From positions 124,001 to 188,000 of the forward strand of contig JAPSLP010000002.1 of NCBI GenBank assembly GCA_031180665.1: DNA of 64,000 nucleotides. The letters are read 5' to 3'. Below are positions 34,801 through 41,318 of this stretch, piece by piece. Both the position numbers and the translations under genes were made by a program. Every line of letters starts with the position of its first letter. Position 1 is the first letter of the stretch. Origin of the DNA: Cupriavidus sp. (GTDB taxonomy: Bacteria > Pseudomonadota > Gammaproteobacteria > Burkholderiales > Burkholderiaceae). The notes beneath the pieces are model-generated. The model was not told the DNA's origin, did not search any database, and saw nothing but the letters and a program-made list of their open reading frames with translations.

Positions 34801-35541
34801 GTAGGATCCGGACGGCCCGTGACGCATGGCCTGACGCAGGCCGCTATTGGGCGGCACCGTCATGCCGACCGCATCCTTGACCCCCGAACGGCGCGCGCGA
34901 ATCACAAAGTCGTTGGCTCCCACCACCGCGACCACGCCGTGTTCGCCAAGGCGCAGTTCGTTGTAGAGCCGGGTCAGGTAGGCAGGGTCCATCGAGATCA
35001 CGACCACGCCGAGAAAGCGGCCCTTGTCGTCCTCAATGCGGCGCGAGAGCTGGATCGACGGCTTGCCGCTGGCCCGGCCGATCACCGGTTTGCCGATGAA
35101 CAGGCGCCCCGGCGGTCCCTCGAGATGCACCCGGAAGTGCTCGCGGTCCGAAAGATCGATCGGTTTGAAGTCGGCAACGGTCGAGGCGCGCAGGATGCCG
35201 TCGGCGTCGAGAACCGCCACCTGCAGGAAAACATCGAGGTGGATGCGGTTGGAACGGACGAAGCGGTTCAGCTCGATCGCCTGGCTGCTCTGCGCGACTT
35301 CCCAGGCCACCATCGCGCTGAGCTGGTCGGCCTCGCGCACCAGGCGCAAGGTATGCGCGTCCAGCACGTCGCCCAGGGCTTCGGCATGACGCTGAGCAGC
35401 CCCGACCTCCGAGTTGGCATCCCAGGCAATGGCAGCACCGAGAGCTGCCCATAGCGCCAGCACCAAGACCGCGCCCGGCAGGAAATACCGGGCCGGGCTT
35501 TGCAAGCATCGGCGCATCCAGCCCAAACAGTTCTGCAACAT
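31837..35541 (-). CDS. Hybrid histidine kinase: PDC sensor, three PAS, HK, REC, HPt
   Basis: 1234 residues. Transmembrane helices at about 18-40 and 290-308 enclose a periplasmic dCache/PDC-type sensor. Then PAS domains at about 320-440, 453-565 and 573-680, HisKA with His710 (ATMSHEIRTPMNGVIG), HATPase with NLVGNAIKFS, DNGIGI and GGTGLGLAI, a receiver with Asp1033 (LILTDLHMPRMDG), and a C-terminal HPt with His1177 (ATAHKLKSSS). A full His-Asp-His relay lies in one chain, so the final Asp must be in another protein; the two downstream response regulators fit. Start ATG 35541 has GGAGACGG immediately upstream; a start at 35574 is less likely. Confidence 0.93.
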   Translation of the reverse strand: MLQNCLGWMRRCLQSPARYFLPGAVLVLALWAALGAAIAWDANSEVGAAQRHAEALGDVLDAHTLRLVREADQLSAMVAWEVAQSSQAIELNRFVRSNRIHLDVFLQVAVLDADGILRASTVADFKPIDLSDREHFRVHLEGPPGRLFIGKPVIGRASGKPSIQLSRRIEDDKGRFLGVVVISMDPAYLTRLYNELRLGEHGVVAVVGANDFVIRARRSGVKDAVGMTVPPNSGLRQAMRHGPSGSYESTSTVDHTNRIVSYRSMRDYPLVVVVGFSKDEYLGAYRARRDFLLAVGGLLTLLILFASARQARLLQRITGSERDLDTTLHAISDAVIATGADGRIKRMNPMAAKLTGWPVASALSRDIGEVLRIADDSGAIRPVDPARQVLDSGEPCYLDEQRLAPLACGRSCSVTISAAPIRDDDAAVTGAVLVLRDVTSERASAHALQASEARYRNLIELLPYAVFVQRAGRICYANAMAVDMLAARSQQSLLGREVLDFVHPDSQAFVRGRIELTRRHRLPAPTAEQKWVRLDGTVLQCEVTAAPYDWDGEPSALVLLQDIGARKLAERQRDRFFELSVDLQCIAGIDGYFKRVNPAFQKILGWTYEEILARPYMEFVHPHDRAATRREIESHRTGVLTEHFENRYRCKDGSFRWLAWNAVREPDGLIYAAARDVTESRAARQQLVRAKAEAESASRAKSAFLATMSHEIRTPMNGVIGMIEVLGQSELSQDQWNIISTIRESATSLLRIIDDILDFSKIEAGRMEIEQAPVSLRALLHSLQGSLQPVAEKARVELSALVSPAVPDRVMSDGTRLRQLLNNLVGNAIKFSAGAGSTPGRVEIRVEPVSEAPLQVRFSVIDNGIGIAPETLKTLFMPFTQAEVSTTRRFGGTGLGLAICRRLADLMGGEIAAESQPGAGSTFTVTLPFQPVAQEPALLEKGPDVVTVRDVAAGARGGNADAIAYAVTPPDGGIASPCDRSSFRILVAEDDDINQKVILRQLGLLGYASEIVPDGEQALQLWRSGRFALILTDLHMPRMDGYALARAVRREEGDGPRTPILALTANALQGEMKRATEAGMDGYLTKPLHLKVLQHELARRLPDPVACAAPGSAPPGAATAPDQPALVLSVLTELIGDDRESIRGLLADYRTSLLSLTGELAEHRRNANARLIGATAHKLKSSSRSVGALTFGDLCALLENAGKAEKLDEIDQRLAQVQAEALRVRSSLDEVLAQ

Positions 35542-35723
35542 TCCGTCTCCGTGCCCGTACGGCTGCCCCGGCACGGGGCACGTTTTCAGCAGGGCTGAGA
35601 CGCAATGACGGCAGAATTGCGCCAGACTTTAACCGCTAGCCGAGGCGCCGGCCGGCGGGGGACTGGAAGTGCGGCGAAAGACATCCCGGCCGCGCAGTCG
35701 CCAGACTGCCGCGCCTGTCTGCT

Positions 35724-36131
35724 TTACGACTGCTGCGCGGCTTCCGGCTGCATGTAGAACACCTCCCACAGATGACCGTCGAGGTCCTCATAGCCGTGCT
35801 GGTACATGAAGCCATAGTCCTTCGGCTCGTTCGGCGTGCGCGCGCCGGCCGCGACCGCCTTCGACACCATGTCGTCGACCGCGGCACGGCTGTCCATCGA
35901 CAGCGCGAGAATCACTTCGGTGCTGCTGCCGGTATCGCAGATCGCCTTGCCGGTGAAGGTCTTGAAAAAATCCTCGACCAGCAGCATCACGTAGATCTGG
36001 TCGGACACGATCATGCAGGTGGCATTGCGGTCGGTGAATTTGGGATCGAAGCGATAGCCGAGCCGCGTAAAAAAATCGACCGAGCGGTCGAGGTCCTTGA
36101 CGGGAAGGTTGACGAAGATCTGGGTCGCCAT
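35724..36131 (-). CDS. VOC-family protein (glyoxalase/bleomycin-resistance fold)
   Basis: 135 residues. Opens ATQIFVNLPVKDLDRSVDFF, a typical first VOC half, and ends GFMYQHGYEDLDGHLWEVFY with the C-terminal metal-type Glu. Start ATG 36131 (MATQIFV) rather than an Arg-rich extension to 36335. Enzymes and binding proteins of this fold are numerous; no substrate can be assigned. Same strand as the next VOC gene, 118 bp apart. Confidence 0.88.
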   Translation of the reverse strand: MATQIFVNLPVKDLDRSVDFFTRLGYRFDPKFTDRNATCMIVSDQIYVMLLVEDFFKTFTGKAICDTGSSTEVILALSMDSRAAVDDMVSKAVAAGARTPNEPKDYGFMYQHGYEDLDGHLWEVFYMQPEAAQQS

Positions 36132-36249
36132 CGGGGTGTCTCCTGGTATTGAAATCGTGCTGGAATCGGTTTTGGAAATGGTTCCGGATGGGTATGGACG
36201 GGTTTTGAAACCGGCGATTCCGAATCGGGCGGAAATCAATGGCATGCGC

Positions 36250-36696
36250 CTACGACGTGCCGGCCCACGGATCGTAACTGCCGATCGTCCATAGGTGGCC
36301 TTCGAGATCGAAGCAGCTGAAATCGCGGCCGCCATAATCCTGGTCCTTCAGATCGAGCACGATCTGCGCGCCCGCGGCCTTGGCGCGCGCGAATACCGCG
36401 TCGGGATCGGGCACCACCAGATAGATGCTCTGCGTCTGCCCGCCGCCGACTTCGTCGGGCTGGCGCATCAGCTTGCCATACGGCGAATCGAGCACCGAGC
36501 CGAGCATCACCATGCCCTTGCCGTAGTTCAGTTGCGCATGCGCGATGGTGCCGTCGTCATTCTCGACCACCAGATGCCGCGTGAAACCGAAGGTATCGCA
36601 CAGCCATGCAATGGCGGACGGCGCATCGCGATAACGCAGGCACGGAATCGCAGTACTGCCCGCGCTGCGGGCGGCGCCGGAAGTGGTATCGGTCAT
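36250..36696 (-). CDS. VOC-family protein, PhnB-like
   Basis: 148 residues. AIPCLRYRDAPSAIAWLCDT, FTRHLVVENDDGTIAHAQL, GVMVMLGSV-type central strand (GMVMLGSVLDS) and FSCFDLEGHLWTIGSYDPW. The opening resembles PhnB/DUF1428-type glyoxalase-like proteins. Probable two-gene operon with the preceding VOC gene. Function unknown. Confidence 0.88.
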   Translation of the reverse strand: MTDTTSGAARSAGSTAIPCLRYRDAPSAIAWLCDTFGFTRHLVVENDDGTIAHAQLNYGKGMVMLGSVLDSPYGKLMRQPDEVGGGQTQSIYLVVPDPDAVFARAKAAGAQIVLDLKDQDYGGRDFSCFDLEGHLWTIGSYDPWAGTS

Positions 36697-36930
36697 CTCT
36701 GTCGCTCCTTGTGCGGCGGCGTCGCCGCCTCATCGGTTCGAAAATCCTCGGTGCCGAAATCATCGAGGCGAAATCATCGCTTTGCCATCACCGATTTGAA
36801 TCCGGATCGCCACGCGCGGCGAATGGCCGGCACCGCACGGCAAATCCCCTAGGCAGCATAGACGATCGCACCGCCTGCAAAAGCGCCACTCGATGCGACG
36901 AGAACGTTTCTTCGTACACCAGCGACCGGT

Positions 36931-36936
36931 TATACT
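36931..36936 (+). promoter_or_regulatory. Probable -10 element for the H1-like gene
   Basis: TATACT 38 bp before the ATG at 36974, inside an A/T-rich stretch (36925-36972). The -35 is not clear. The ATG lacks an obvious Shine-Dalgarno sequence (TATATAAAACA precedes it), which is unusual for a gene expected to be abundant. The rest of 36697-36973 shows no gene. Confidence 0.45.
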
Positions 36937-36973
36937 CCGCGCTCCATAAACCACATTTCGGGTATATAAAACA

Positions 36974-37408
36974 ATGGCCGTTGCCAACAAGAAAAGCGCA
37001 CCGCGCGCAGTGAAGTCCGCCAAGCCGGCGGCGCCGACCAAGAAGGCCAGCGTGCTGGCGCGCGAAGCGCAAGCCGCGAAGAAGCGCCTGCTGAAGCTGC
37101 GCGCGGACACGAAGAAGGCGATCGACGCCGCCAAGCGCGAAGTCGCTCAGGCCGTCGCCGCCGCCAAGCTGGCACTGCAGGCCGAGAAGCAAGCCGCCAA
37201 GGACAAGCTGGCCGCGCAGAAGGAAAAGGCCAAGGCAGCGAAGGCCGCCAAGTCGGCGAAGAAGCCGGCCGGCGCCAAGACCGCCGCGCCGAAGAAGGCT
37301 GCCGCGCCGAAGGCCGCGAAGCCGGCCGCCAAGGCTGCGAAGAAGGCGGCACCGAAGGCCGCTGCAAAGACCAAGCCGGCCACCGGCGCCGTCGCCAAGG
37401 CCGCCTGA
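36974..37408 (+). CDS. Histone H1-like, Lys/Ala-rich DNA-binding protein
   Basis: 144 residues made mostly of Lys and Ala. A central charged helix (residues about 25-75; REAQAAKKRLLKLRAD, KKAIDAAKREVAQAV) is flanked by a basic tail with AAPKKAAAPKAAKPAAKAA-type repeats resembling eukaryotic H1 and the AlgP/Hc1 family. Such proteins coat DNA or condense chromatin in beta-proteobacteria and can tune gene expression globally. Low-complexity coding repeats vary in length between strains of other species. Confidence 0.88.
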   Translation: MAVANKKSAPRAVKSAKPAAPTKKASVLAREAQAAKKRLLKLRADTKKAIDAAKREVAQAVAAAKLALQAEKQAAKDKLAAQKEKAKAAKAAKSAKKPAGAKTAAPKKAAAPKAAKPAAKAAKKAAPKAAAKTKPATGAVAKAA

Positions 37409-37430
37409 GCGCCGCCGACCCTGCTGCCAT

Positions 37431-37488
37431 GCCCTCGTTCGAGGGCTGCATCACGGCACCGCGGCGATCCTCGCGATCGCGCGGTGCC
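37431..37488 (+). terminator. Double hairpin after the H1-like gene
   Basis: First hairpin GCCCTC-GTTC-GAGGGC (37431-37446); second and stronger GGCACCGCG (37455-37463) with CGCGGTGCC (37480-37488), whose inner GCGATC/GATCGC adds further pairs. No T-run follows, so factor-independent termination is not certain, but the place is right for the H1-like transcript. Confidence 0.6.
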
Positions 37489-37686
37489 GGCCCTCCTGTC
37501 GAGGGGATACCGATTTGGGGGTAGCCAAGCCCTGTCTCTGTGCCGATAATCTGCTTTCCTCCGGCATCACTTTCTTGCGTTAAATCACTTTGCGTAAATC
37601 GCTTGTGCTCATCGCAGTGAGCTTGGCGACGCTTTTGTCCAACGCTCGCACGATGGCCGCGCAAACGACACCGAATGGGAATGGCA

Positions 37687-37959
37687 ATGAAGGAAGCCTT
37701 GCAACGTTGTCCGCTGTGCACAACCATCACGGAAGCATCGGCCCGCCCCCGCTCCTATGGGCAATGGATGCGCTATCAATGCCGCAATGACGATTGCGGT
37801 CCCAGCGAGATCAGCACCAAGGCGCGCTCGCGCCTGCGCCGCGGCGAACGCCAGGCGGAACTGCGCAGCGTGGCCAAGTCGTGCCGCGATCACGGCGCGC
37901 GGTTGCGAATCGGCTACGACGGCCCGACCGGCGAATTCCAGTTGGAAGTGGTGGAATAA
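37687..37959 (+). CDS. Small Cys-pair (zinc-ribbon-like) hypothetical protein
   Basis: 90 residues. Cys pairs CPLC (8, 11) and CRNDDC (32, 37) could bind zinc; the rest is basic (TKARSRLRRGERQAEL) then a strand-rich end (RLRIGYDGPTGEFQLEVVE). Start ATG 37687 has GGGA six bases upstream; earlier in-frame ATGs at 37675 and 37681 are possible. Coding-like composition and a clean stop support it; no family recognised. It ends 33 bp before the convergent Lrp gene. Confidence 0.65.
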   Translation: MKEALQRCPLCTTITEASARPRSYGQWMRYQCRNDDCGPSEISTKARSRLRRGERQAELRSVAKSCRDHGARLRIGYDGPTGEFQLEVVE

Positions 37960-37992
37960 GCGGGACGCGCAGACGCCCCGCCACACGGCGCC

Positions 37993-38508
37993 TCAGGGCT
38001 CGACCGACGGCTCCCGCTTCATGCAGCGCAGCACGAACGTCGAGCGGCTGTGCCGCAGCCCGGGCAACTTGTACAGCTTGTGGCGCAGGAACTCCTCGTA
38101 GCCTTCGGTGCCCGCCACCGCCACCTTGATCAGATAGTCATACTCGCCGGTCAGCAGGTACGCCTCCATGACCTCGGGCAGTTGCGCCAGCGCGCGGCCG
38201 AAGCGGTCGAGCATGTCGTCGTCGTGCCGCTCCAGCGTGACCTCGATCAGCACGGTGTCGGGCAGGCCCAGCGCCTTCTGGTTCAGCAAGGCGGTATAGC
38301 CCTGGATCACACCGGCCTCCTCCAACGCGCGCACACGGTTCCAGCATGGCGTGGGCGAGAGTCCGACCTGTTCGGCCAGCTTCAGGTTGGACAGCCGGCC
38401 ATCGCGGCGCAGTGCGCGCAGGATGCGGCGGTCGGTTTCGTCCAGCTTGGGTCTGGTTGCCGGCCGGACAGGGGGATGAGTCGTGGCACTGCTGGTGGGA
38501 TCGGCCAT
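37993..38508 (-). CDS. Lrp/AsnC-family transcriptional regulator
   Basis: 171 residues. HTH at about 22-70 (LDETDRRILRALRRDGRLSN, KLAEQVGLSPTPCWNRVRAL) and a RAM/ACT effector domain (EVMEAYLLTGEYDYLIKV, HKLYKLPGLRHSRSTFVL). Binds an amino acid and forms octamers in the family. Divergent from the ACT-like gene at 38697 with 188 bp between; the region 38540-38690 is A/T-rich and likely holds both promoters. Confidence 0.93.
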   Translation of the reverse strand: MADPTSSATTHPPVRPATRPKLDETDRRILRALRRDGRLSNLKLAEQVGLSPTPCWNRVRALEEAGVIQGYTALLNQKALGLPDTVLIEVTLERHDDDMLDRFGRALAQLPEVMEAYLLTGEYDYLIKVAVAGTEGYEEFLRHKLYKLPGLRHSRSTFVLRCMKREPSVEP

Positions 38509-38696
38509 GGGGAGCGGTCAAGTCGAATCGCTCAGAGCGAACGGGTCAAAACGGTCGGAAAAGAATATTTCTCTTCGTGACCGACAAATACTAGCCGATC
38601 CATTCTGATACAGACCAGCTCAGCAGAACATTAAGAAGCACATTTTGCCCGGTGGCTGCTAAATTCACTACATCATCACTGCTACCGATTGCCGCC

Positions 38697-39047
38697 ATGT
38701 CCGCCCAAGCCTCCACCCCCGCCCTGCAACTCGCGCTGCTGCTCGACCAGCACGACCTGATCGGCGCGATCGAGTGGACGCTGGCGACGGCGCGCCGCAC
38801 CGGCCTCGGACTGGCCGGGATGACGCTGGTGCCGAGCGCCCTGCCGGGCGCCGGTCAATGGCTGCGGCTGTCGGTCACGGCGGAAGAACCGGCGTTGTTC
38901 CCGCTGCTGGTCAAGCGCCTGGAGAACGGAGTCGATGTGCGCGAAGTCGCGGTCGTCGAGGAAACCGCGGGCCAGCCGGAGGCGACGGCCGCCCGGCGCC
39001 GCGATACCGCGCCCGCGGCCTCGCCGGCCGCCGCGCCGGTCCACTGA
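38697..39047 (+). CDS. ACT-domain-like small protein, AHAS small-subunit type
   Basis: 116 residues. The first 80 follow the ACT pattern of acetolactate synthase II small subunits: LQLALLLDQHDLIGAIEWTL, then GLAGMTLVP, a second strand LRLSVTAEE and PLLVKRLENGVDVREV. The last 30 residues are Ala/Pro/Arg-rich. No catalytic AHAS subunit is adjacent. Because it lies back to back with an Lrp regulator, an amino-acid-sensing or branched-chain role is plausible but inferred. ATG 38697 is preferred to 38652, which gives an atypical leader. Confidence 0.6.
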   Translation: MSAQASTPALQLALLLDQHDLIGAIEWTLATARRTGLGLAGMTLVPSALPGAGQWLRLSVTAEEPALFPLLVKRLENGVDVREVAVVEETAGQPEATAARRRDTAPAASPAAAPVH

Positions 39048-39066
39048 TGGCCTTCATTCCCCGACT

Positions 39067-39912
39067 TTAAGCCTGCTTTCCGGCTGACTCGGCCAGCAGG
39101 CCGTGGCCGAGCCGCTGCGACAAATCGGCTGCCGCCGCCTTGATGGCCGTCGCGACCGGCCCGTCGAGCCGCCCATCGAAGGTGGCCGCATTGCCCAGCG
39201 CCGTGATCGCCAGCACGATGCGGCCGTCCCGATCGAATACCGGCGTGCTGACCGAATCGACGCCGGCCAGCAGATCGCCATGGACGCTGCCGATCCCGCT
39301 GGCCCGCACCTGGTCCCGCAACTGCGTCAGTTCGGCCGCGTCGCGCGGAAAGCGTGGCGGCTGCAACGTCTCACGTGCCTTCAGTTCGGCCTCGACCAGC
39401 GGCGCCGTCACGGCCGGATCGAGAAAGGCGGTGAATACGCGGCCGGTTGCCGACGACAGCAGCGGCATCACCGAACCGGGCCGCACATTGACCGTAACGG
39501 GCCGCAGCGAGTCGCGCCACTGCACCACGGTGGGCCCGTGGTTGCCCCATACCGCCGCCAGCACCGTTTCGCCGGTCGATGCGCAGAGATCGTCGAGCAC
39601 CGGCGTCACCAGCCGCAGCGGATCGAGCTGGGCGAGGCAGGCCAGCCCCATCCGCAGCGCATGGCGGCCCAGGCTGTAGCGGCCGGCGTCGTCCTGCTCG
39701 ACATAGCCGCATTTGACGAAGCTGGCCAGGTAGCGGTGCGCCTTGGCCGGGTGCATGCCGGCGGCCATCGCCACGGCTTTCAGCGGCATCGGATGGAGCG
39801 AGCCCAGCAGGGCGTCCAGCACCGACAGCCCGGTTTCGAGCGCCTGCACGCCCGCGCCGCTCCGCTCGCCGTTGCCGTCCCGCGTCTCCGATTCGGTTTG
39901 CTGATTGGCCAT
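39067..39912 (-). CDS. IclR-family transcriptional regulator
   Basis: 281 residues. N-terminal winged HTH (about 20-80; LSVLDALLGSLHPMPLKAVA, AAGMHPAKAHRYLASFVKCG) and an IclR effector domain (TGETVLAAVWGNHG, VMPLLSSATGRVFTAFL, SIGSVHGDLLAGV-like end with DRDGRIVLAITALG). Start ATG 39912 (MANQQTESE) follows CAGGGAA closely; ATG 39942 is an alternative. Divergent from the Bug gene at 40150. Two identical palindromes in the spacer are its likely operators. Confidence 0.92.
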   Translation of the reverse strand: MANQQTESETRDGNGERSGAGVQALETGLSVLDALLGSLHPMPLKAVAMAAGMHPAKAHRYLASFVKCGYVEQDDAGRYSLGRHALRMGLACLAQLDPLRLVTPVLDDLCASTGETVLAAVWGNHGPTVVQWRDSLRPVTVNVRPGSVMPLLSSATGRVFTAFLDPAVTAPLVEAELKARETLQPPRFPRDAAELTQLRDQVRASGIGSVHGDLLAGVDSVSTPVFDRDGRIVLAITALGNAATFDGRLDGPVATAIKAAAADLSQRLGHGLLAESAGKQA

Positions 39913-39949
39913 TTCCCTGGATCCCGCGTGATGGCTTGGCATGTTTGAA

Positions 39950-39966
39950 ATTACGTATGGCGTAAT
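39950..39966. promoter_or_regulatory. IclR operator 1, ATTACG-N5-CGTAAT
   Basis: Perfect 6-bp arms around TATGG, just upstream of the IclR gene start. An isolated half site CGTAAT at 39981-39986 lies between the two full operators and ATTACG at 40103-40108 lies nearer the Bug gene. Confidence 0.8.
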
Positions 39967-39992
39967 GCTAGCACGCACAGCGTAATTTTCCC

Positions 39993-40050
39993 TTGACAGT
40001 CGATCGGCCGCCAATTACTTTTGGCATAACCGCATTACGCCTGACGTAAT
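39993..40050 (+). promoter_or_regulatory. Bug-gene promoter -35 and IclR operator 2
   Basis: TTGACA at 39993-39998 is a consensus -35 for rightward transcription; TTACTT at 40015-40020 (16-bp spacing) is the best -10. The second operator ATTACG-CCTGA-CGTAAT sits at 40034-40050, where a bound regulator would cover the start region. Same arms and spacing as operator 1. Confidence 0.7.
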
Positions 40051-40149
40051 TCCATCGATCGACGACGGGCGAAGGCGGCAACCAGAAGACGGCCCACCGT
40101 CCATTACGCTTCGGCGGCGCGCCGCCCATCCCCGCAGAGGAGACAAACA

Positions 40150-41130
40150 ATGAGAAAGATCTCGTCGATGCTGGCGCTCGCCGGCACGATGCTGACCGCC
40201 CTGGCGCTGGCGCCGCAAGCCGCCGCACAGAGCTTTCCCAGCAAGCCGATCCGCTGGATCGTGCCCTATGCCGCCGGCGGCGGCTCGGACTTCCTGGCCC
40301 GCACCATCGGCCAGCAGCTGTCCACCCAGATCGGCCAGCCGATCGTGGTCGAAAACAAACCCGGCGCCAACACCGCGATCGCCGCGGCCGAGACGGCACG
40401 CTCGGCGCACGACGGCTATACGGTGATGTCGGCCGACAACGGCACGCTGGTCTTCAACCCCGCGTTGTACAAGACGCTGAGCTACAACCCGACGCGCGAT
40501 CTGGCGCCGGTCTCGCTGCTGGGCAAGTTCCCGATGATCCTGGTGGTCGGCGCCAACGCCGAATTCAAGGACGCGCGCGACTTCCTTGCCAAGGTCAAGG
40601 CGGCGCCTGGCAAGGTCAGCTATGCCTCGGCCGGCGCCGGCAGCCCGCACCATCTGGCAATGGAGCTGTTGAAGGAACGCGCCGGCCTGCGCATGGTGCA
40701 TATCGGCTATCGCGGCGCCGCGCCCGCGCTGCTCGACGTGGTCGGCGGCCAGGTGCCCGCGATGATGACCGACCTGGCCGCGGGCGCGGCCTTCCTGAAG
40801 GCGGGCAAGCTGCGTCCGCTGGCGGTGGCCAACGCCACCCGGCTGCCGCAGCTGCCCAACGTGCCGACCTTCGCCGAGATCGGCCTGCAGGGCGTCGAGG
40901 CCGCCGCGCTGGTCGGCATGGTGGCGCCGGCCGGCACGCCGCCCGACGTGATCGCCAAACTGCAGACCAGCGTCGCGGCGGCGATCAGGCAGCCCGAGGT
41001 CAACCGCAAGCTGGTCGACTTCGGCGTCGAGCCGGTCGGCAGCACGCCGGAGCAATTCGCCGCGCTGCTGCGCAGCGAGACCGCGCTGTGGCACAAGCTG
41101 ATCCGCGACCTGAATATCACGCTCGAATGA
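40150..41130 (+). CDS. Bug-family periplasmic solute-binding protein (TctC-like)
   Basis: 326 residues with a signal peptide ending ALAPQAAAQ. Motifs FPSKPIRWIVPYAAGGGSD, PIVVENKPGANT, HDGYTVMSADN and HIGYRGAAPALLDVVGGQ. ATG 40150 follows AGAGGAGAC. Controlled by the divergent IclR gene. The next gene on the strand, a P450-reductase, starts 188 bp on after a repeat element, so shared transcription is possible; an aromatic acid imported with this receptor could be its substrate, which is inference. Confidence 0.94.
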   Translation: MRKISSMLALAGTMLTALALAPQAAAQSFPSKPIRWIVPYAAGGGSDFLARTIGQQLSTQIGQPIVVENKPGANTAIAAAETARSAHDGYTVMSADNGTLVFNPALYKTLSYNPTRDLAPVSLLGKFPMILVVGANAEFKDARDFLAKVKAAPGKVSYASAGAGSPHHLAMELLKERAGLRMVHIGYRGAAPALLDVVGGQVPAMMTDLAAGAAFLKAGKLRPLAVANATRLPQLPNVPTFAEIGLQGVEAAALVGMVAPAGTPPDVIAKLQTSVAAAIRQPEVNRKLVDFGVEPVGSTPEQFAALLRSETALWHKLIRDLNITLE

Positions 41131-41170
41131 GCCCGGCGGGCGGACCCACCCGGTCCGCTCGCAAACGCTG

Positions 41171-41239
41171 TCGTCCCCGCGAAAGCGGGGACCCAATGGC
41201 TTTCAAAGACGCTGGGTTCCCGCTTTCGCGGGAATGACA
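41171..41239. repeat. Intergenic double-hairpin repeat element
   Basis: Two hairpins in opposite orientation, CCCCGC-GAAA-GCGGGG (41175-41190) and TTCCCGC-TTTC-GCGGGAA (41217-41234), flanked by TCGT and ATGACA and holding ACCCA/TGGGT inside, so the whole 69 bp is an imperfect palindrome. This is the layout of REP/BIME-like elements scattered through Burkholderiales genomes. It could attenuate read-through into the P450 gene. Confidence 0.8.
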
Positions 41240-41318
41240 TAGCGATCGTTGAGATGACGTCAACAGCGTGGCGGCCGGGCCGTATTCCGCGGCCGCTTCG
41301 TTGCCTGGAGGACTCACC

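Noticed and set aside
33085-35454. 789-codon plus-strand frame across the hybrid kinase
   Set aside because: Mirror frame of a clear multi-domain kinase; no motifs of its own.
37590-37790. Short plus-strand frame with a signal-peptide-like start (MRKSLVLIAVSLATLL)
   Set aside because: TTG start, no ribosome site, runs through the better-supported Cys-pair gene in another frame.
41171-41239. Double hairpin considered as an insertion sequence end or attachment site
   Set aside because: No transposase or target duplication next to it; structure is that of a REP/BIME-like repeat.
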